Assembly: GCF_002899455.1 (NCBI RefSeq)
Contig: NZ_PPFB01000001.1
Span: 3,512,501 to 3,576,500, forward strand
Length of the DNA stretch: 64,000 nt
From: Streptomyces sp. DH-12
GTDB taxonomy: Bacteria > Actinomycetota > Actinomycetes > Streptomycetales > Streptomycetaceae
Reading direction: 5' to 3'
The notes under the pieces were generated by a model that was not told the DNA's origin, ran no database searches, and saw only the letters and a program-made list of their open reading frames with translations. The position numbers were made by a program, and so were the translations under genes. Shown here in pieces: positions 25,151-35,449 of this stretch (positions are counted from its first letter, which is position 1; every line of letters begins with the position of its first letter).

Positions 25151-25788
25151 CCGGCCCTGGGCCCGGAGGGGTCCGGTCCACCGCCCGGACGGCGAGCACG
25201 GCGACGGCCGTGCTCGCCGCCGCCGTGCTGCTCGCGAGCGGATGCGGCGCGAGCGGCACCGGCGCCCGGGACGAGGGCCCGGCGCGCGTGGACGACGGGG
25301 CGAGCCCGGCCGCGCCCGCGACCGCGCCCTCGCCGGCCCCCGACCGGGTCGACGCGGTACGCCTGATCAAGCGGGACCCGGCCGTCTCGGCCCAGGTGAA
25401 GCGGGAGCTGAAGCCCTGCGTCGCCGACGAGTACCCGGTGGACGTCAGCTACGGCAACCTCACCGGCGAGGCCCGCGACGACGTCGTCGTCAACGTGCTG
25501 ACCTGCGGTGACGCCGTCGGCATCGGCGCGTACGTCTACCGGCACCAGGACGGCTCCTACGTCAACGTGTTCAGCGCCGAGGAGCCGCCGGTCTACGCCG
25601 AGATCGACCGCGGGGACCTGGTGGTGACCAAGCAGGTCTACGACCGCGGCGACCCGGTGTCGAGCCCGTCCGGCGAGGACGTGATCACGTACCGCTGGGT
25701 CTCGGGCCGGTTCGGCGAGAAGTACCGCACCCACAACGAGTACGGGCCGGTGGCCGGCGCGGTGCCGACACCGGCCCCCGAAAGCTGA
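25138..25788 (+). CDS. cseA: CseA lipoprotein (negative modulator of SigE)
   Basis: A lipoprotein of 216 residues whose signal peptide ends in the lipobox-like VLLASGCGAS, so Cys about residue 36 would carry the lipid and the protein sit on the outer face of the membrane. In S. coelicolor CseA lowers sigE expression. The TTG start at 25138 overlaps the end of sigE by 13 bases. The outer part is Pro/Ala-rich, then globular with two Cys (LKPCVADEY, NVLTCGDAVG). Position between sigE and cseB supports the name. Confidence 0.92.
   Translation: MRGLTGPGPGGVRSTARTASTATAVLAAAVLLASGCGASGTGARDEGPARVDDGASPAAPATAPSPAPDRVDAVRLIKRDPAVSAQVKRELKPCVADEYPVDVSYGNLTGEARDDVVVNVLTCGDAVGIGAYVYRHQDGSYVNVFSAEEPPVYAEIDRGDLVVTKQVYDRGDPVSSPSGEDVITYRWVSGRFGEKYRTHNEYGPVAGAVPTPAPES
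25191..25218 (+). terminator. Strong hairpin just after sigE, inside cseA
   Basis: GGCGAGCACGGC-GACG-GCCGTGCTCGCC is a perfect 12-bp stem with a four-base loop starting 40 bases after the sigE stop. In S. coelicolor most transcripts from the sigE promoter are reported to stop just downstream of sigE, and this is the best candidate structure. There is no T-tract. Confidence 0.55.
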
Positions 25789-25947
25789 GACACGGCTCAC
25801 CGCGGGACCGCAGGCGGGCCGCCGGACGATGAGGGGATGAACCCGTCGCGCGGCCGGTGCGTCCCGTGGGGTGGGCCACGGACGAGGGGCCGGGCGGGCA
25901 CGGGGACGCGCCCGGTCCGGAACCACACGAGAACTGAGAGCAGCGGG

Positions 25948-26646
25948 ATGGCAGACCAGACCCACGTCCTGTTCGTCGAGGACGACGACGTCATCCGCGA
26001 GGCCACCCAGCTCACGCTGGAGCGGGACGGCTTCGCGGTCACCGCGATGCCCGACGGGCTGTCGGGTCTCGAGGCGTTCCGCGCCGACCGGCCGGACATC
26101 GCGCTCCTCGACGTCATGGTGCCCGGCCTGGACGGCGTCAGCCTGTGCCGGCGGATACGGGACGAGTCGACCGTGCCGGTGATCATGCTGTCGGCGCGGG
26201 CCGACGCCATCGACGTCGTGCTGGGCCTGGAGGCGGGCGCCGACGACTACGTGACCAAGCCGTTCGACGGCGCCGTCCTGGTCGCCCGGATCCGCGCGGT
26301 GGTGCGCCGCTTCGAGCGGGCGGGCGGCGCCGGAGCGGGGCAGGACGACGGGGACGGCGGGCCCGTCCTGGCCTTCGGCGAGCTGGAGATCGACACCGAG
26401 GGCATGGAGGTGCGCAAGGCCGGGCAGCCGGTCGCGCTCACCCCGACCGAGATGCGGCTGCTGCTGGAGTTCTCCGCGGCGCCGGGCACCGTCCTCTCCC
26501 GCGACAAGCTGCTGGAGCGGGTGTGGGAGTACGGCTGGGGCGGGGACACCCGGGTGGTCGACGTCCATGTGCAGCGGCTGCGCGGCAAGATCGGCCAGGA
26601 CCGGATCGAGACGGTCCGGGGCTTCGGCTACAAGCTGAAGGCCTGA
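25948..26646 (+). CDS. cseB: CseB response regulator
   Basis: CseB is the OmpR-type regulator that activates the sigE promoter when phosphorylated by CseC. The 232-residue protein has an acidic cluster EDDD (11-14), phosphoacceptor Asp55 (LLDVMVPGLDG), and a winged-helix C-terminal domain (ALTPTEMRLLLEF, then TRVVDVHVQRLRGKI). The ATG at 25948 has a modest GAGAG-type Shine-Dalgarno. About 160 bases separate it from cseA. It is followed by cseC after eight bases. Confidence 0.95.
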   Translation: MADQTHVLFVEDDDVIREATQLTLERDGFAVTAMPDGLSGLEAFRADRPDIALLDVMVPGLDGVSLCRRIRDESTVPVIMLSARADAIDVVLGLEAGADDYVTKPFDGAVLVARIRAVVRRFERAGGAGAGQDDGDGGPVLAFGELEIDTEGMEVRKAGQPVALTPTEMRLLLEFSAAPGTVLSRDKLLERVWEYGWGGDTRVVDVHVQRLRGKIGQDRIETVRGFGYKLKA

Positions 26647-26654
26647 GCGGGCTG

Positions 26655-27998
26655 ATGCGCGGGTACATCCGGCGCCTCGTGACGGCGTTCGTGCGGCGGG
26701 CCGACCTCGGGGCCGGACTGAGGTGGAAGCTCAGCGCGGCCATCGCGCTGGTCGGCGCGCTGGTGGCGGTCGCGCTCAGCCTGGTCGTGCACAACGCGGC
26801 CCGGGTGTCGATGCTGGACAACGCGCGTGACCTGGCCGACGAGCGCATCATGATCGCGCAGCGCAACTACGAGCTGTCCGGACGGCTGAACTTCCCCAAC
26901 ACCAAGATCGACGACCCGCAGCTGCCCCGGGAGCTGCGCGCCAGGGTCGAGGAGGGCCGCCGCGCCACCTACGTGGCCGACCGGGGCGGCGCACCGGACA
27001 TCTGGGCGGCGGTGCCGCTGAAGAACGGGCACGTGATGTCGCTGCACTCCGGCTTCACCGACCGCAGCTCGGACATCCTGGAGGACCTCGACCAGGCTCT
27101 GCTGATCGGCTCCACCGCGACCGTCCTCGGCGGCTCCGCGCTCGGCGTGCTCATCGGCGGGCACCTGTCGCGGCGGCTGCGCAAGGCGGCCGCCGCCGCC
27201 AACCGGGTCGCGGGCGGCGAGACGGACGTACGGGTGCGGGAGGCCATCGGCGGGGTGGTGCGGGACGAGACCGACGACCTCGCCAGCGCGGTGGACGCCA
27301 TGGCGGACGCGCTGAAGCAGCGGCTGGAGGCCGAACGCCGGGTCACCGCCGACATCGCCCACGAGCTGCGCACCCCGGTGACCGGTCTGCTCACCGCGGC
27401 GGAACTGCTGCCGCCGGGCCGGCCCACGGAGCTGGTGCAGGACCGGGCCCGGGCGATGCGCACCCTCGTCGAGGACGTCCTGGAGGTCGCCCGGCTGGAC
27501 AGCGCGTCCGAACGGGCCGAACTGCAGGACATCCTGCTCGGCCAGTTCGTCGCCCGGCGGGTCGCGGCGAAGGACCCGGACGTCGTCGTGCGGGTGGTGC
27601 ACGAGTCGGAGGTCACCACCGACCCGCGACGCCTGGAGCGGGTGCTGTTCAACCTGCTCGCCAACGCCGCCCGGCACGGCGCCCCGCCCATCGAGGTCAC
27701 CGTGGAGGGCCGGGTCGTCCGGGTCCGCGACCACGGGCCCGGCTTCCCCGAGGAGCTGCTCGCCGAGGGGCCGAGCCGCTTCCGCACCGGCAGCGCGGAC
27801 CGGGCGGGCCGGGGTCACGGCCTGGGCCTGACCATCGCGGCCGGCCAGGCCCGGGTCCTGGGCGCCCGGCTGACCTTCCGCAACGTACGCCCGGCGGGGG
27901 CCCCGGACGACGCGCCGCCCGAGGGCGCCGCCGCCGTCCTGTGGCTGCCGGAGCACGCCCCGACGAACACGGGGAGCTATCCGGTGCTGAGGCAGTGA
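26655..27998 (+). CDS. cseC: CseC sensor histidine kinase
   Basis: CseC senses envelope damage such as that caused by glycopeptides or lysozyme and phosphorylates CseB. The 447-residue protein has a membrane segment near residues 24-46, an outer sensor loop (about 47-145), a second segment (about 146-172), a HAMP-like linker, HisKA box DIAHELRTPVTGLL, then N-box LFNLLANAARHG, and G-boxes DHGPGFP and GRGHGLGLTIA. The ATG at 26655 lies eight bases after cseB. The last gene of the operon. Confidence 0.95.
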   Translation: MRGYIRRLVTAFVRRADLGAGLRWKLSAAIALVGALVAVALSLVVHNAARVSMLDNARDLADERIMIAQRNYELSGRLNFPNTKIDDPQLPRELRARVEEGRRATYVADRGGAPDIWAAVPLKNGHVMSLHSGFTDRSSDILEDLDQALLIGSTATVLGGSALGVLIGGHLSRRLRKAAAAANRVAGGETDVRVREAIGGVVRDETDDLASAVDAMADALKQRLEAERRVTADIAHELRTPVTGLLTAAELLPPGRPTELVQDRARAMRTLVEDVLEVARLDSASERAELQDILLGQFVARRVAAKDPDVVVRVVHESEVTTDPRRLERVLFNLLANAARHGAPPIEVTVEGRVVRVRDHGPGFPEELLAEGPSRFRTGSADRAGRGHGLGLTIAAGQARVLGARLTFRNVRPAGAPDDAPPEGAAAVLWLPEHAPTNTGSYPVLRQ

Positions 27999-28230
27999 GC
28001 ACGGTCCCGGGGCGGGCGGGCGCCCCGAGGGGGCCGGCCGCCCGGACCGTCCCGGACGTCGGTGCGGGGGCGTCCTCCCGTCGGTCCTCACGCGGGCCCG
28101 CGCCCTTCAGCGGGCCCTCCTCGACGAAGGCGGCCCCCGGCGACAGCACGGCGACGGCCGCGCCCAGCGGGAACGTGCCGTGCGTGCCCGGGGGGACGGC
28201 GTGCCGGTTGTTCCGTCCGCTCCCCGCGGG

Positions 28231-28968
28231 TCAGACCGTCACACCCTTGCTGCGCAGGAACTTCGCCGGGTCGACGGCGGAGCCGTAGTTCGGGGTGGTG
28301 CGGATCTCGAAGTGCAGGTGGGGACCGCTGGAGTTGCCGGTGTTGCCGGACAGGGCGATCTTCTGGCCGGTCTTGACGACCTGGCCGACCTTCACGTTCA
28401 CCGAGGACAGGTGGGCGTACTGGGAGTACGTCTGGCCGCCGTGCTTGATCACGACGGCGTTGCCGTACGCGGGGCCGTCGCCGGCGCCGTTGCCGCCGGC
28501 CTTCACGACCGTGCCGCCGTGGGCGGCCAGCACCGGGGTGCCGGTCGGGACGGCGTAGTCCTGGCCGGAGTGCTTGGAGGCCCACATGCCGCCGTTCTGC
28601 GCGAAGCTCGCGGACAACTTGTAGTTCTCGACCGGGTCGATCCAGGAGGCGGCCTTCTTCTGGGCCGCGGCCTGGGCGGCCTTCTTCGCCCGGGCGGCCT
28701 TGGCGGCGGCCGCCTTCTTCGCCTCGGCGGCCTTCTGGGCCTTGGCGGCCTGCGCCTGAACGGCCTTCGCCTGGGCCTCCGCGGCCTTGGACTGGGCCGC
28801 CGCCTGCGCCTGCACGGCGCCGGCCGCGCCGGAGGCGGCCGTGGTGTCGACGGCGGCCGCGACCCCGGCTCCCAGGACGACCGAGGTGCCCAGGCCGGCG
28901 GCCAGGACGGCCGCGCGGGTACGGGTGGCGGACGTACGGGGGAGACGGGACGTGACGCGCTCGAACAT
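28231..28968 (-). CDS. Secreted M23-family peptidase
   Basis: The 245-residue product has a signal peptide (TRAAVLAAGLGTSVVLGAGV, cleavage after AAA near residue 38), then about 75 residues of Ala/Lys/Gln forming a coiled coil, and a C-terminal LytM/M23 domain with HSGQDY (metal His and Asp) and HLHFE. M23 enzymes cut peptide bridges in peptidoglycan. The ATG at 28968 has GAGG five bases upstream and starts MFERVTSRL. Location beside the envelope-stress operon suits a wall-remodelling role. It has a 120-base leader with a strong hairpin. Confidence 0.92.
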   Translation of the reverse strand: MFERVTSRLPRTSATRTRAAVLAAGLGTSVVLGAGVAAAVDTTAASGAAGAVQAQAAAQSKAAEAQAKAVQAQAAKAQKAAEAKKAAAAKAARAKKAAQAAAQKKAASWIDPVENYKLSASFAQNGGMWASKHSGQDYAVPTGTPVLAAHGGTVVKAGGNGAGDGPAYGNAVVIKHGGQTYSQYAHLSSVNVKVGQVVKTGQKIALSGNTGNSSGPHLHFEIRTTPNYGSAVDPAKFLRSKGVTV

Positions 28969-28993
28969 CGAAACCTCATGGGGGGAGGGGGCA

Positions 28994-29038
28994 GAGGAGA
29001 ACCACCGGCTCGCGGGGTCCGCGGCGCGGTGGCTCCTC
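28994..29038 (-). promoter_or_regulatory. Leader hairpin before the M23 peptidase gene
   Basis: GAGGAG and CCACCG on the left pair with CGGTGG and CTCCTC on the right, giving 12 base pairs with a two-base bulge. On the minus strand the structure ends about 25 bases before the start codon and is followed by a C-rich run. It may control translation or termination. Confidence 0.45.
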
Positions 29039-29098
29039 AGTGGTAACCCTTTCGCCCGAAAAGCCGCAAAGATGTGACCTACGACCGAAACTCGTAGA

Positions 29099-29127
29099 TT
29101 CCTACTGAGATGCGCGTCTCTTGACAG
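29099..29127 (-). promoter_or_regulatory. Promoter of the M23 peptidase gene
   Basis: On the minus strand CTGTCA (29122-29127), a 17-bp spacer and TAGGAA (29099-29104) form a good vegetative promoter. Transcription would begin near 29092, giving a leader of about 120 nt. Confidence 0.6.
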
Positions 29128-29409
29128 AGGGCTCGCACGGGGCGGAGGCCCCATTTCAAGCCGTTCACTCTCACTTTCGGCCGGAATGTCCGATGTAGTT
29201 TCGGTCGCCCTCTACTATTCCGGGCCGTACCGGACACAGCCCCTGTGCACCATGTCACCGGCGGAGTGAAAACGCGGCCGCAGAAATGTGGCGCAGGCCT
29301 CTGGTCGCCTACCGTCCGGTAACCCTACGGTTCACCTCGCGTCACCCTCGCACACGAGCATGCACACGACATGTTGGCAGCGTCACGGACGTGAGAGGAC
29401 CCCCACGAC

Positions 29410-30066
29410 ATGAGAAGCCGACGCCCCTGGCTGCGCCGCGTATCGGTGACCGCCGTCTCCGCGACCGCACTGGTGGCCCTCGCCGCACCGGCCGAGGCCG
29501 CACCCGCCGCCGCGCCGCCCACGACGGCCACCGCCGCCCTCCCGGCCACCGCCCCGGCCGCCCTCGCGGCGGCCGTCGACTACGACACCTGGCAGCGCGA
29601 CTGCCAGGCGGTCATGGACCAGGCCCTGCCCTACGTGAAGCAGCGCATCGCCGACGCCCGGCCCGGCGAGAAGCAGGCGATCGTCCTCGACATCGACAAC
29701 ACCGCCCTGGAGACCGACTTCGGCTTCAGCTTCCCGCAGCCCGCCAACAAGCCGGTCCTGGAGGTCGCCCGCTACGCCGAGGAGCGCGGCGTCGACCTGT
29801 TCTTCGTCACCGCCCGCCCCGGCATCATCCACGCGCCCACCGAGTGGAACCTCGACCAGGCCGGCTACGAGTCCTCCGGCCTGTACGTCCGCGGCTTCCT
29901 GGACCTCTTCAGGAACGTCGCCGAGTACAAGACGGCCCAGCGCGCCGCCATCGAGCGCAAGGGCTACACGATCATCGCCAACATCGGCAACAACCCCACC
30001 GACCTCTCGGGCGGCCACGCCGAGCGCACCTTCAAGCTCCCGGACTACGACGGCCAGCTGTCCTGA
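29410..30066 (+). CDS. Secreted HAD-family (class B-like) acid phosphatase
   Basis: A 218-residue protein with an N-terminal signal peptide (RRVSVTAVSATALVALAAPA, cleavage after AEA) and an Ala/Pro/Thr-rich spacer precedes the HAD domain. The nucleophile motif DIDNTALETDF (DxDxT) and later motifs FFVTARPG and NPTDLSGGHAER place it in HAD subfamily IIIB acid phosphatases. It should release phosphate outside the cell. GAGAGGA lies nine bases before the ATG. Confidence 0.92.
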   Translation: MRSRRPWLRRVSVTAVSATALVALAAPAEAAPAAAPPTTATAALPATAPAALAAAVDYDTWQRDCQAVMDQALPYVKQRIADARPGEKQAIVLDIDNTALETDFGFSFPQPANKPVLEVARYAEERGVDLFFVTARPGIIHAPTEWNLDQAGYESSGLYVRGFLDLFRNVAEYKTAQRAAIERKGYTIIANIGNNPTDLSGGHAERTFKLPDYDGQLS

Positions 30067-30084
30067 CCGGCCCCGGGCACAGAT

Positions 30085-30118
30085 GAGGGGCCGGCACCCT
30101 CGCGGGTGCCGGCCCCTC
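30085..30118. terminator. Bidirectional terminator, acid phosphatase / clpC
   Basis: GAGGGGCCGGCACCC (30085-30099) pairs perfectly with GGGTGCCGGCCCCTC (30104-30118) around TCGC. It lies between two convergent genes, 18 bases after one stop and 23 from the other. Confidence 0.85.
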
Positions 30119-30141
30119 TCACAGGCCGTGAGGCAGGGCGC

Positions 30142-32667
<2,526 letters not shown>

Positions 32668-32873
32668 CGTTAATCGCTCCTCAGAGCGGTCAGGCAGTGG
32701 GGGGAACTTCCCCTCCCTGTCCTTCCGCAGCTTAGTCCCGCGAGCGGGGACCGCTCATTCCAACTGCCGACACCGTCGATGGCCTCCTGACCCCGCTCAC
32801 GCCGACATCTGCTCCAACCCGATGGTGCGAGACGATGTTCCCGCAGGCCAGGCAGTTACCCCCTTCGCCAGTA

Positions 32874-32887
32874 CGCCCGTGGCGAAC
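32874..32887. promoter_or_regulatory. Candidate ClgR-type operator 1 upstream of clpC
   Basis: CGCCCGTGGCGAAC: CGC-CCGTG-GCG with the flank AAC, giving GTTCGCC on the minus strand. ClgR, which controls clp genes in actinobacteria, recognises GTTCGC-N5-GCG-type sites. Confidence 0.4.
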
Positions 32888-32978
32888 GGGAGCCGTCCCG
32901 CCCTGCGTGTCGCCCCCTCCCACTAGGGATGTCTTACCCGCTGCTACGGACCGTCCATGCCGAGTGCACGGGTTCCCT

Positions 32979-32993
32979 CCGCTACGGGCGAAC
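32979..32993. promoter_or_regulatory. Candidate ClgR-type operator 2 upstream of clpC
   Basis: On the minus strand GTTCGCCCGTAGCGG contains CGC-CCGTA-GCG preceded by GTT, a close fit to the GTTCGC-N5-GCGG form reported for Streptomyces ClgR sites. Confidence 0.45.
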
Positions 32994-33098
32994 AACCTTG
33001 CGCTCTCCTGCACCCCCGCACGCCCCCCTGGTCGGCACCGTGCGCACACTTCCGAGCACCCAGCGTAACCACACGGGCCGTCGTCCGTTGCCCCGGGC

Positions 33099-33809
33099 AT
33101 GACCGGTCTCCGCTCCGCCGCCCTCCCGGCGCCCCGCCGGCCGGCCGTGCCCGCCCGCGGGGAGAGTGAGGGCCGTCACGGCGACCGGACGCGGCTCTGG
33201 TACGAGAACGTACTGGGATGGCCCACGGTGCCCGGCGTCCCGCCGCGGCTGGTGGTGGGCGTGCGCTTCGACGTCCTGGACGTGCCCGCGGAGGCGGGCC
33301 GTGCGGCGCTGGAGCGGCTGGGCGGGGCCACGGGGGGCTTCCCGGTCGCCCTCCAGGAGGGCCGGATGCGGCTCCTGGTGGCCGCGGGCGGCGCGGACGA
33401 GCTGCCGGGGCTGCTGGAGTGGCTGGAGTGGGGCGGGCTGGGTCTCGGCCTGCGGGCGCTCGGCGAGGGGAGCCTCATGGACGCCCCCGCCGCCCCGTGG
33501 GCCGCCGGGACCGGGCCGGACGCGCCGTGCGGGCTCCCGGCCGCCGGGCGCCCCGGCGACGAGGGCCCGGGCAGTTCGCAGGGGGCCGCCGTGTGGCTGC
33601 GGCCCCCCGAGCCGGGTCGCGAGGCAGAGAGCTCGCTGCCGGCGCTGTCGGCGATGGGCACGAGGGGCTCGCGAGGGGCCGGTGACGGCCCCCCGGACCT
33701 CGTGCGGCTGGTGAACACCGTGGCGACGCAGATCCTCCGCGTACGCCTGCGGCACGCCGGTGCGGGCGCCGCCGCGCGGGGCACGGGTCAGCCGTTGGCC
33801 TTCTCGTAG
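33099..33809 (+). CDS. SCO3374-like conserved protein
   Basis: A conserved soluble protein of 236 residues located between clpC and lsr2, where S. coelicolor has the gene SCO3374 (from memory). Its start region (TRLWYENVLGWPTVPGVPPR) recalls the N-terminus of streptomycete bifunctional primase/polymerase-like proteins, but the Cys and acidic catalytic motifs of that family are absent. The C-terminal half is Pro/Gly/Ala-rich and then ends with a conserved-looking helix DLVRLVNTVATQILRVRL. Function unknown. The last 22 bases overlap the convergent lsr2 gene. Confidence 0.7.
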   Translation: MTGLRSAALPAPRRPAVPARGESEGRHGDRTRLWYENVLGWPTVPGVPPRLVVGVRFDVLDVPAEAGRAALERLGGATGGFPVALQEGRMRLLVAAGGADELPGLLEWLEWGGLGLGLRALGEGSLMDAPAAPWAAGTGPDAPCGLPAAGRPGDEGPGSSQGAAVWLRPPEPGREAESSLPALSAMGTRGSRGAGDGPPDLVRLVNTVATQILRVRLRHAGAGAAARGTGQPLAFS

Positions 33810-34123
33810 GCCTCGCGGATGGACGCGGGGACGCGGCCGCGGTCGTTGACCTCGTAACCGTTCTCCTTCGCCCAGGCGCGGATGGCCGCGGTGTCCTGGC
33901 TGCCGCCGGAGGAGGGACGCGTCTTTCCGCGCCCGCCCGAAGCACGGCCCCCGGTACGGCGGCCGCCCTTCACGTAAGGCTCGAGAAGGCCGCGGAGCTT
34001 CTCCGCGTTGGCGGTGGTGAGATCGATCTCGTAGGTCTTGCCGTCCAACGCGAACGTCACGGTCTCGTCCGCCTCGCCGCCGTCGAGGTCGTCGACAAGA
34101 AGGACCTGAACCTTCTGTGCCAC
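33788..34123 (-). CDS. lsr2: Nucleoid-associated silencer Lsr2
   Basis: Lsr2 bridges AT-rich DNA and silences it, the actinobacterial counterpart of H-NS. The 111-residue protein has an N-terminal oligomerisation domain (QKVQVLLVDDLDGGEADETV) and a C-terminal DNA-binding domain with the AT-hook-like RGRVPASIREAYEKA. The GTG at 34123 is chosen because GGAAA lies just upstream and family proteins start (M)AQKVQV; an in-frame ATG 15 bases upstream is possible. In streptomycetes Lsr2 represses many specialised-metabolite clusters. Confidence 0.97.
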   Translation of the reverse strand: MAQKVQVLLVDDLDGGEADETVTFALDGKTYEIDLTTANAEKLRGLLEPYVKGGRRTGGRASGGRGKTRPSSGGSQDTAAIRAWAKENGYEVNDRGRVPASIREAYEKANG

Positions 34124-34195
34124 CGGATTTCCTTTCATCGATAACTTGAGGGCCGGGGTGAGCCGGCGTCCGCCGTATCGCCGCCCCTTGTTATA

Positions 34196-34211
34196 TGCAG
34201 TACTGCAGTAC
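34196..34211. promoter_or_regulatory. Tandem/palindromic operator-like sequence upstream of lsr2
   Basis: TGCAGTAC occurs twice in tandem, and the block contains the perfect 12-bp palindrome GTACTGCAGTAC (34200-34211). On the minus strand it lies directly upstream of a TATAAC -10-like hexamer (34189-34194). It sits in an AT-rich stretch, so Lsr2 itself may also bind here. Confidence 0.5.
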
Positions 34212-34349
34212 CTCGGAAAGCAAACCGCTTTTGCCGTAAAAACACAAACCCCCGGCAGAGGGCAGGGGCCCGCGCACACCCCGGAAACGTGCGCGTTTCG
34301 GACATAGGGCACCCGCATAGGGGGCCTGACACAGATCGCGGACCACAGA

Positions 34350-34883
34350 TCACAGATGCAGAAGCATCCGGCTGTTGCCCAAGGTGTTCGGTTTCACGCG
34401 TTCGAGGCCGAGGAACTCCGCGACACCCTCGTCATAGGAGCGCAGCAACTCCGCGTACACATCGCGGTCGACGGGCGTCTCACCGATCTCCACGAAGCCG
34501 TGCTTGGCGAAGAAGTCCACTTCGAAGGTCAGACAGAAAACGCGTCGAACACCGAGCCAGCGGGCCGTGCGCAGCAACTTCTCCAGCAGGCGGTGTCCCA
34601 CGCCGGCGCCCTTCAGGCCCGGCTTGACGGCGAGAGTGCGGACTTCCGCGAGGTCTTCCCACATCACGTGCAGGGCGCCACAGCCGACGACCTCCGCGTT
34701 GTCGTCCCGTTCCGCCACCCAGAACTCCTGGATGTCCTCGTAAAGCGTCACCATGGCTTTGTCGAGCAGGATGCCCTCGCGGACGTAGACGTCGAGGAGG
34801 CGGCGTACGGCCGGCACATCGCCGGTGCGGGCCCGCCGCACGGTGAGGGCATTTGCGGTGACTTCGGGGCTGTCTGCTGACAT
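34350..34883 (-). CDS. argA: Amino-acid N-acetyltransferase (N-acetylglutamate synthase type)
   Basis: A 177-residue GNAT protein closely resembling the stand-alone actinobacterial N-acetylglutamate synthase (mycobacterial Rv2747 type): conserved stretches include VRRARTGDVPA, TLYEDIQEFWVAE, VVGCGALHVMW, the acetyl-CoA loop LKGAGVGHRLLEKLL, RVFCLTFEVDFFAKHGF and VKPNTLGNSRMLL. It would make N-acetylglutamate, the first step of arginine synthesis. It lies nine bases downstream of the BlaI-type gene on the same strand, so the two probably share a transcript. Confidence 0.88.
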   Translation of the reverse strand: MSADSPEVTANALTVRRARTGDVPAVRRLLDVYVREGILLDKAMVTLYEDIQEFWVAERDDNAEVVGCGALHVMWEDLAEVRTLAVKPGLKGAGVGHRLLEKLLRTARWLGVRRVFCLTFEVDFFAKHGFVEIGETPVDRDVYAELLRSYDEGVAEFLGLERVKPNTLGNSRMLLHL

Positions 34884-34892
34884 GGACGGACG

Positions 34893-35324
34893 CTATCGCC
34901 CGCCGGGCTCGTCACGAGAGGCGGGGTTCTCGTCGGGAGAGCCGGCGATGTCGTCGGGGGTTTGCGGGAGCTGGACGATCCGCATGGCGTCCCGGAGAGC
35001 CCGCTGCTGTTCCTCGCTCATCATGCCGAAGAACGCGACGAGAGCCGCGGCGGCGTTGTCGCTCTGCGACCACGCCTCGTTCATGAGGGCGGCGGCGTAG
35101 GCGGCGCGAGTGGAGACGGCCTCATATCGATAGGCGCGGCCCTCGGACTCCCGTCGCACCCAGCCCTTCTGATGGAGATTGTCCAAAACGGTCATCACCG
35201 TGGTGTACGCGATGGACCGCTCCTTCTGGAGATCTTCCAGGACTTCCCGAACGGTCACCGGGCGGTTCCACTTCCAGACCCGCGTCATGACCGCGTCTTC
35301 GAGTTCTCCCAAGGGGCGAGGCAC
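34893..35324 (-). CDS. BlaI/MecI/CopY-family transcriptional regulator
   Basis: The 143-residue regulator has an N-terminal winged helix (ELEDAVMTRVWKWNRPVTVREVL, then AYTTVMTVLDNLHQKGWV) and a helical dimerisation tail. In this family control is often relieved by proteolysis or metal binding. No membrane sensor (BlaR/M56) gene is adjacent. The GTG at 35324 lies eight bases after TATTGT (35333-35338, minus strand), so the mRNA is probably leaderless. Confidence 0.9.
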   Translation of the reverse strand: MPRPLGELEDAVMTRVWKWNRPVTVREVLEDLQKERSIAYTTVMTVLDNLHQKGWVRRESEGRAYRYEAVSTRAAYAAALMNEAWSQSDNAAAALVAFFGMMSEEQQRALRDAMRIVQLPQTPDDIAGSPDENPASRDEPGGR

Positions 35325-35397
35325 ATCTCAGAACAATAGTGGGAGAACCCGATGATGGCGTGCCGGACGTGCGCGATCACCAGCGAACCATGACAAA

Positions 35398-35428
35398 AGG
35401 GGCGTACGACGACCTGTCGTACGCCCCT
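35398..35428 (-). terminator. Terminator of the small membrane protein gene
   Basis: AGGGGCGTACGAC (35398-35410) pairs perfectly with GTCGTACGCCCCT (35416-35428); read on the minus strand the 13-bp stem is followed by TTTTGTCA. It lies 22 bases after the stop at 35450. Confidence 0.85.
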
Positions 35429-35449
35429 GTGGCGCGTGCCGGGTGACGG

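Larger units (their letters stand above)
28969..29409. other. Divergent region between M23 peptidase and acid phosphatase genes
   Basis: No gene seen. On the minus side it holds a promoter (29099-29127) and a leader with a hairpin. Base composition is lower in GC than its surroundings near 29040-29220. I compared the leader with the c-di-AMP (ydaO) riboswitch that precedes some streptomycete wall-hydrolase genes and do not find its conserved core. Confidence 0.6.
32668..33098. other. clpC upstream region, divergent from SCO3374-like gene
   Basis: No convincing gene. The minus strand carries two CGC-N5-GCG motifs (32874-32884 and 32981-32991) resembling ClgR operators. The long distance from the clpC start (about 200-320 bases) suggests a long leader or more than one promoter. 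A clear -10/-35 pair was not found. Confidence 0.5.

Noticed and set aside
26655..26657. Longer CseC start further upstream in the open frame from 26145
   Set aside because: That extension would overlap cseB for 500 bases in another frame; the ATG at 26655 begins just before the first membrane segment.
28969..29280. c-di-AMP (ydaO) riboswitch upstream of the M23 peptidase
   Set aside because: Expected from other streptomycete hydrolases, but the conserved core and pairing pattern were not found by eye.
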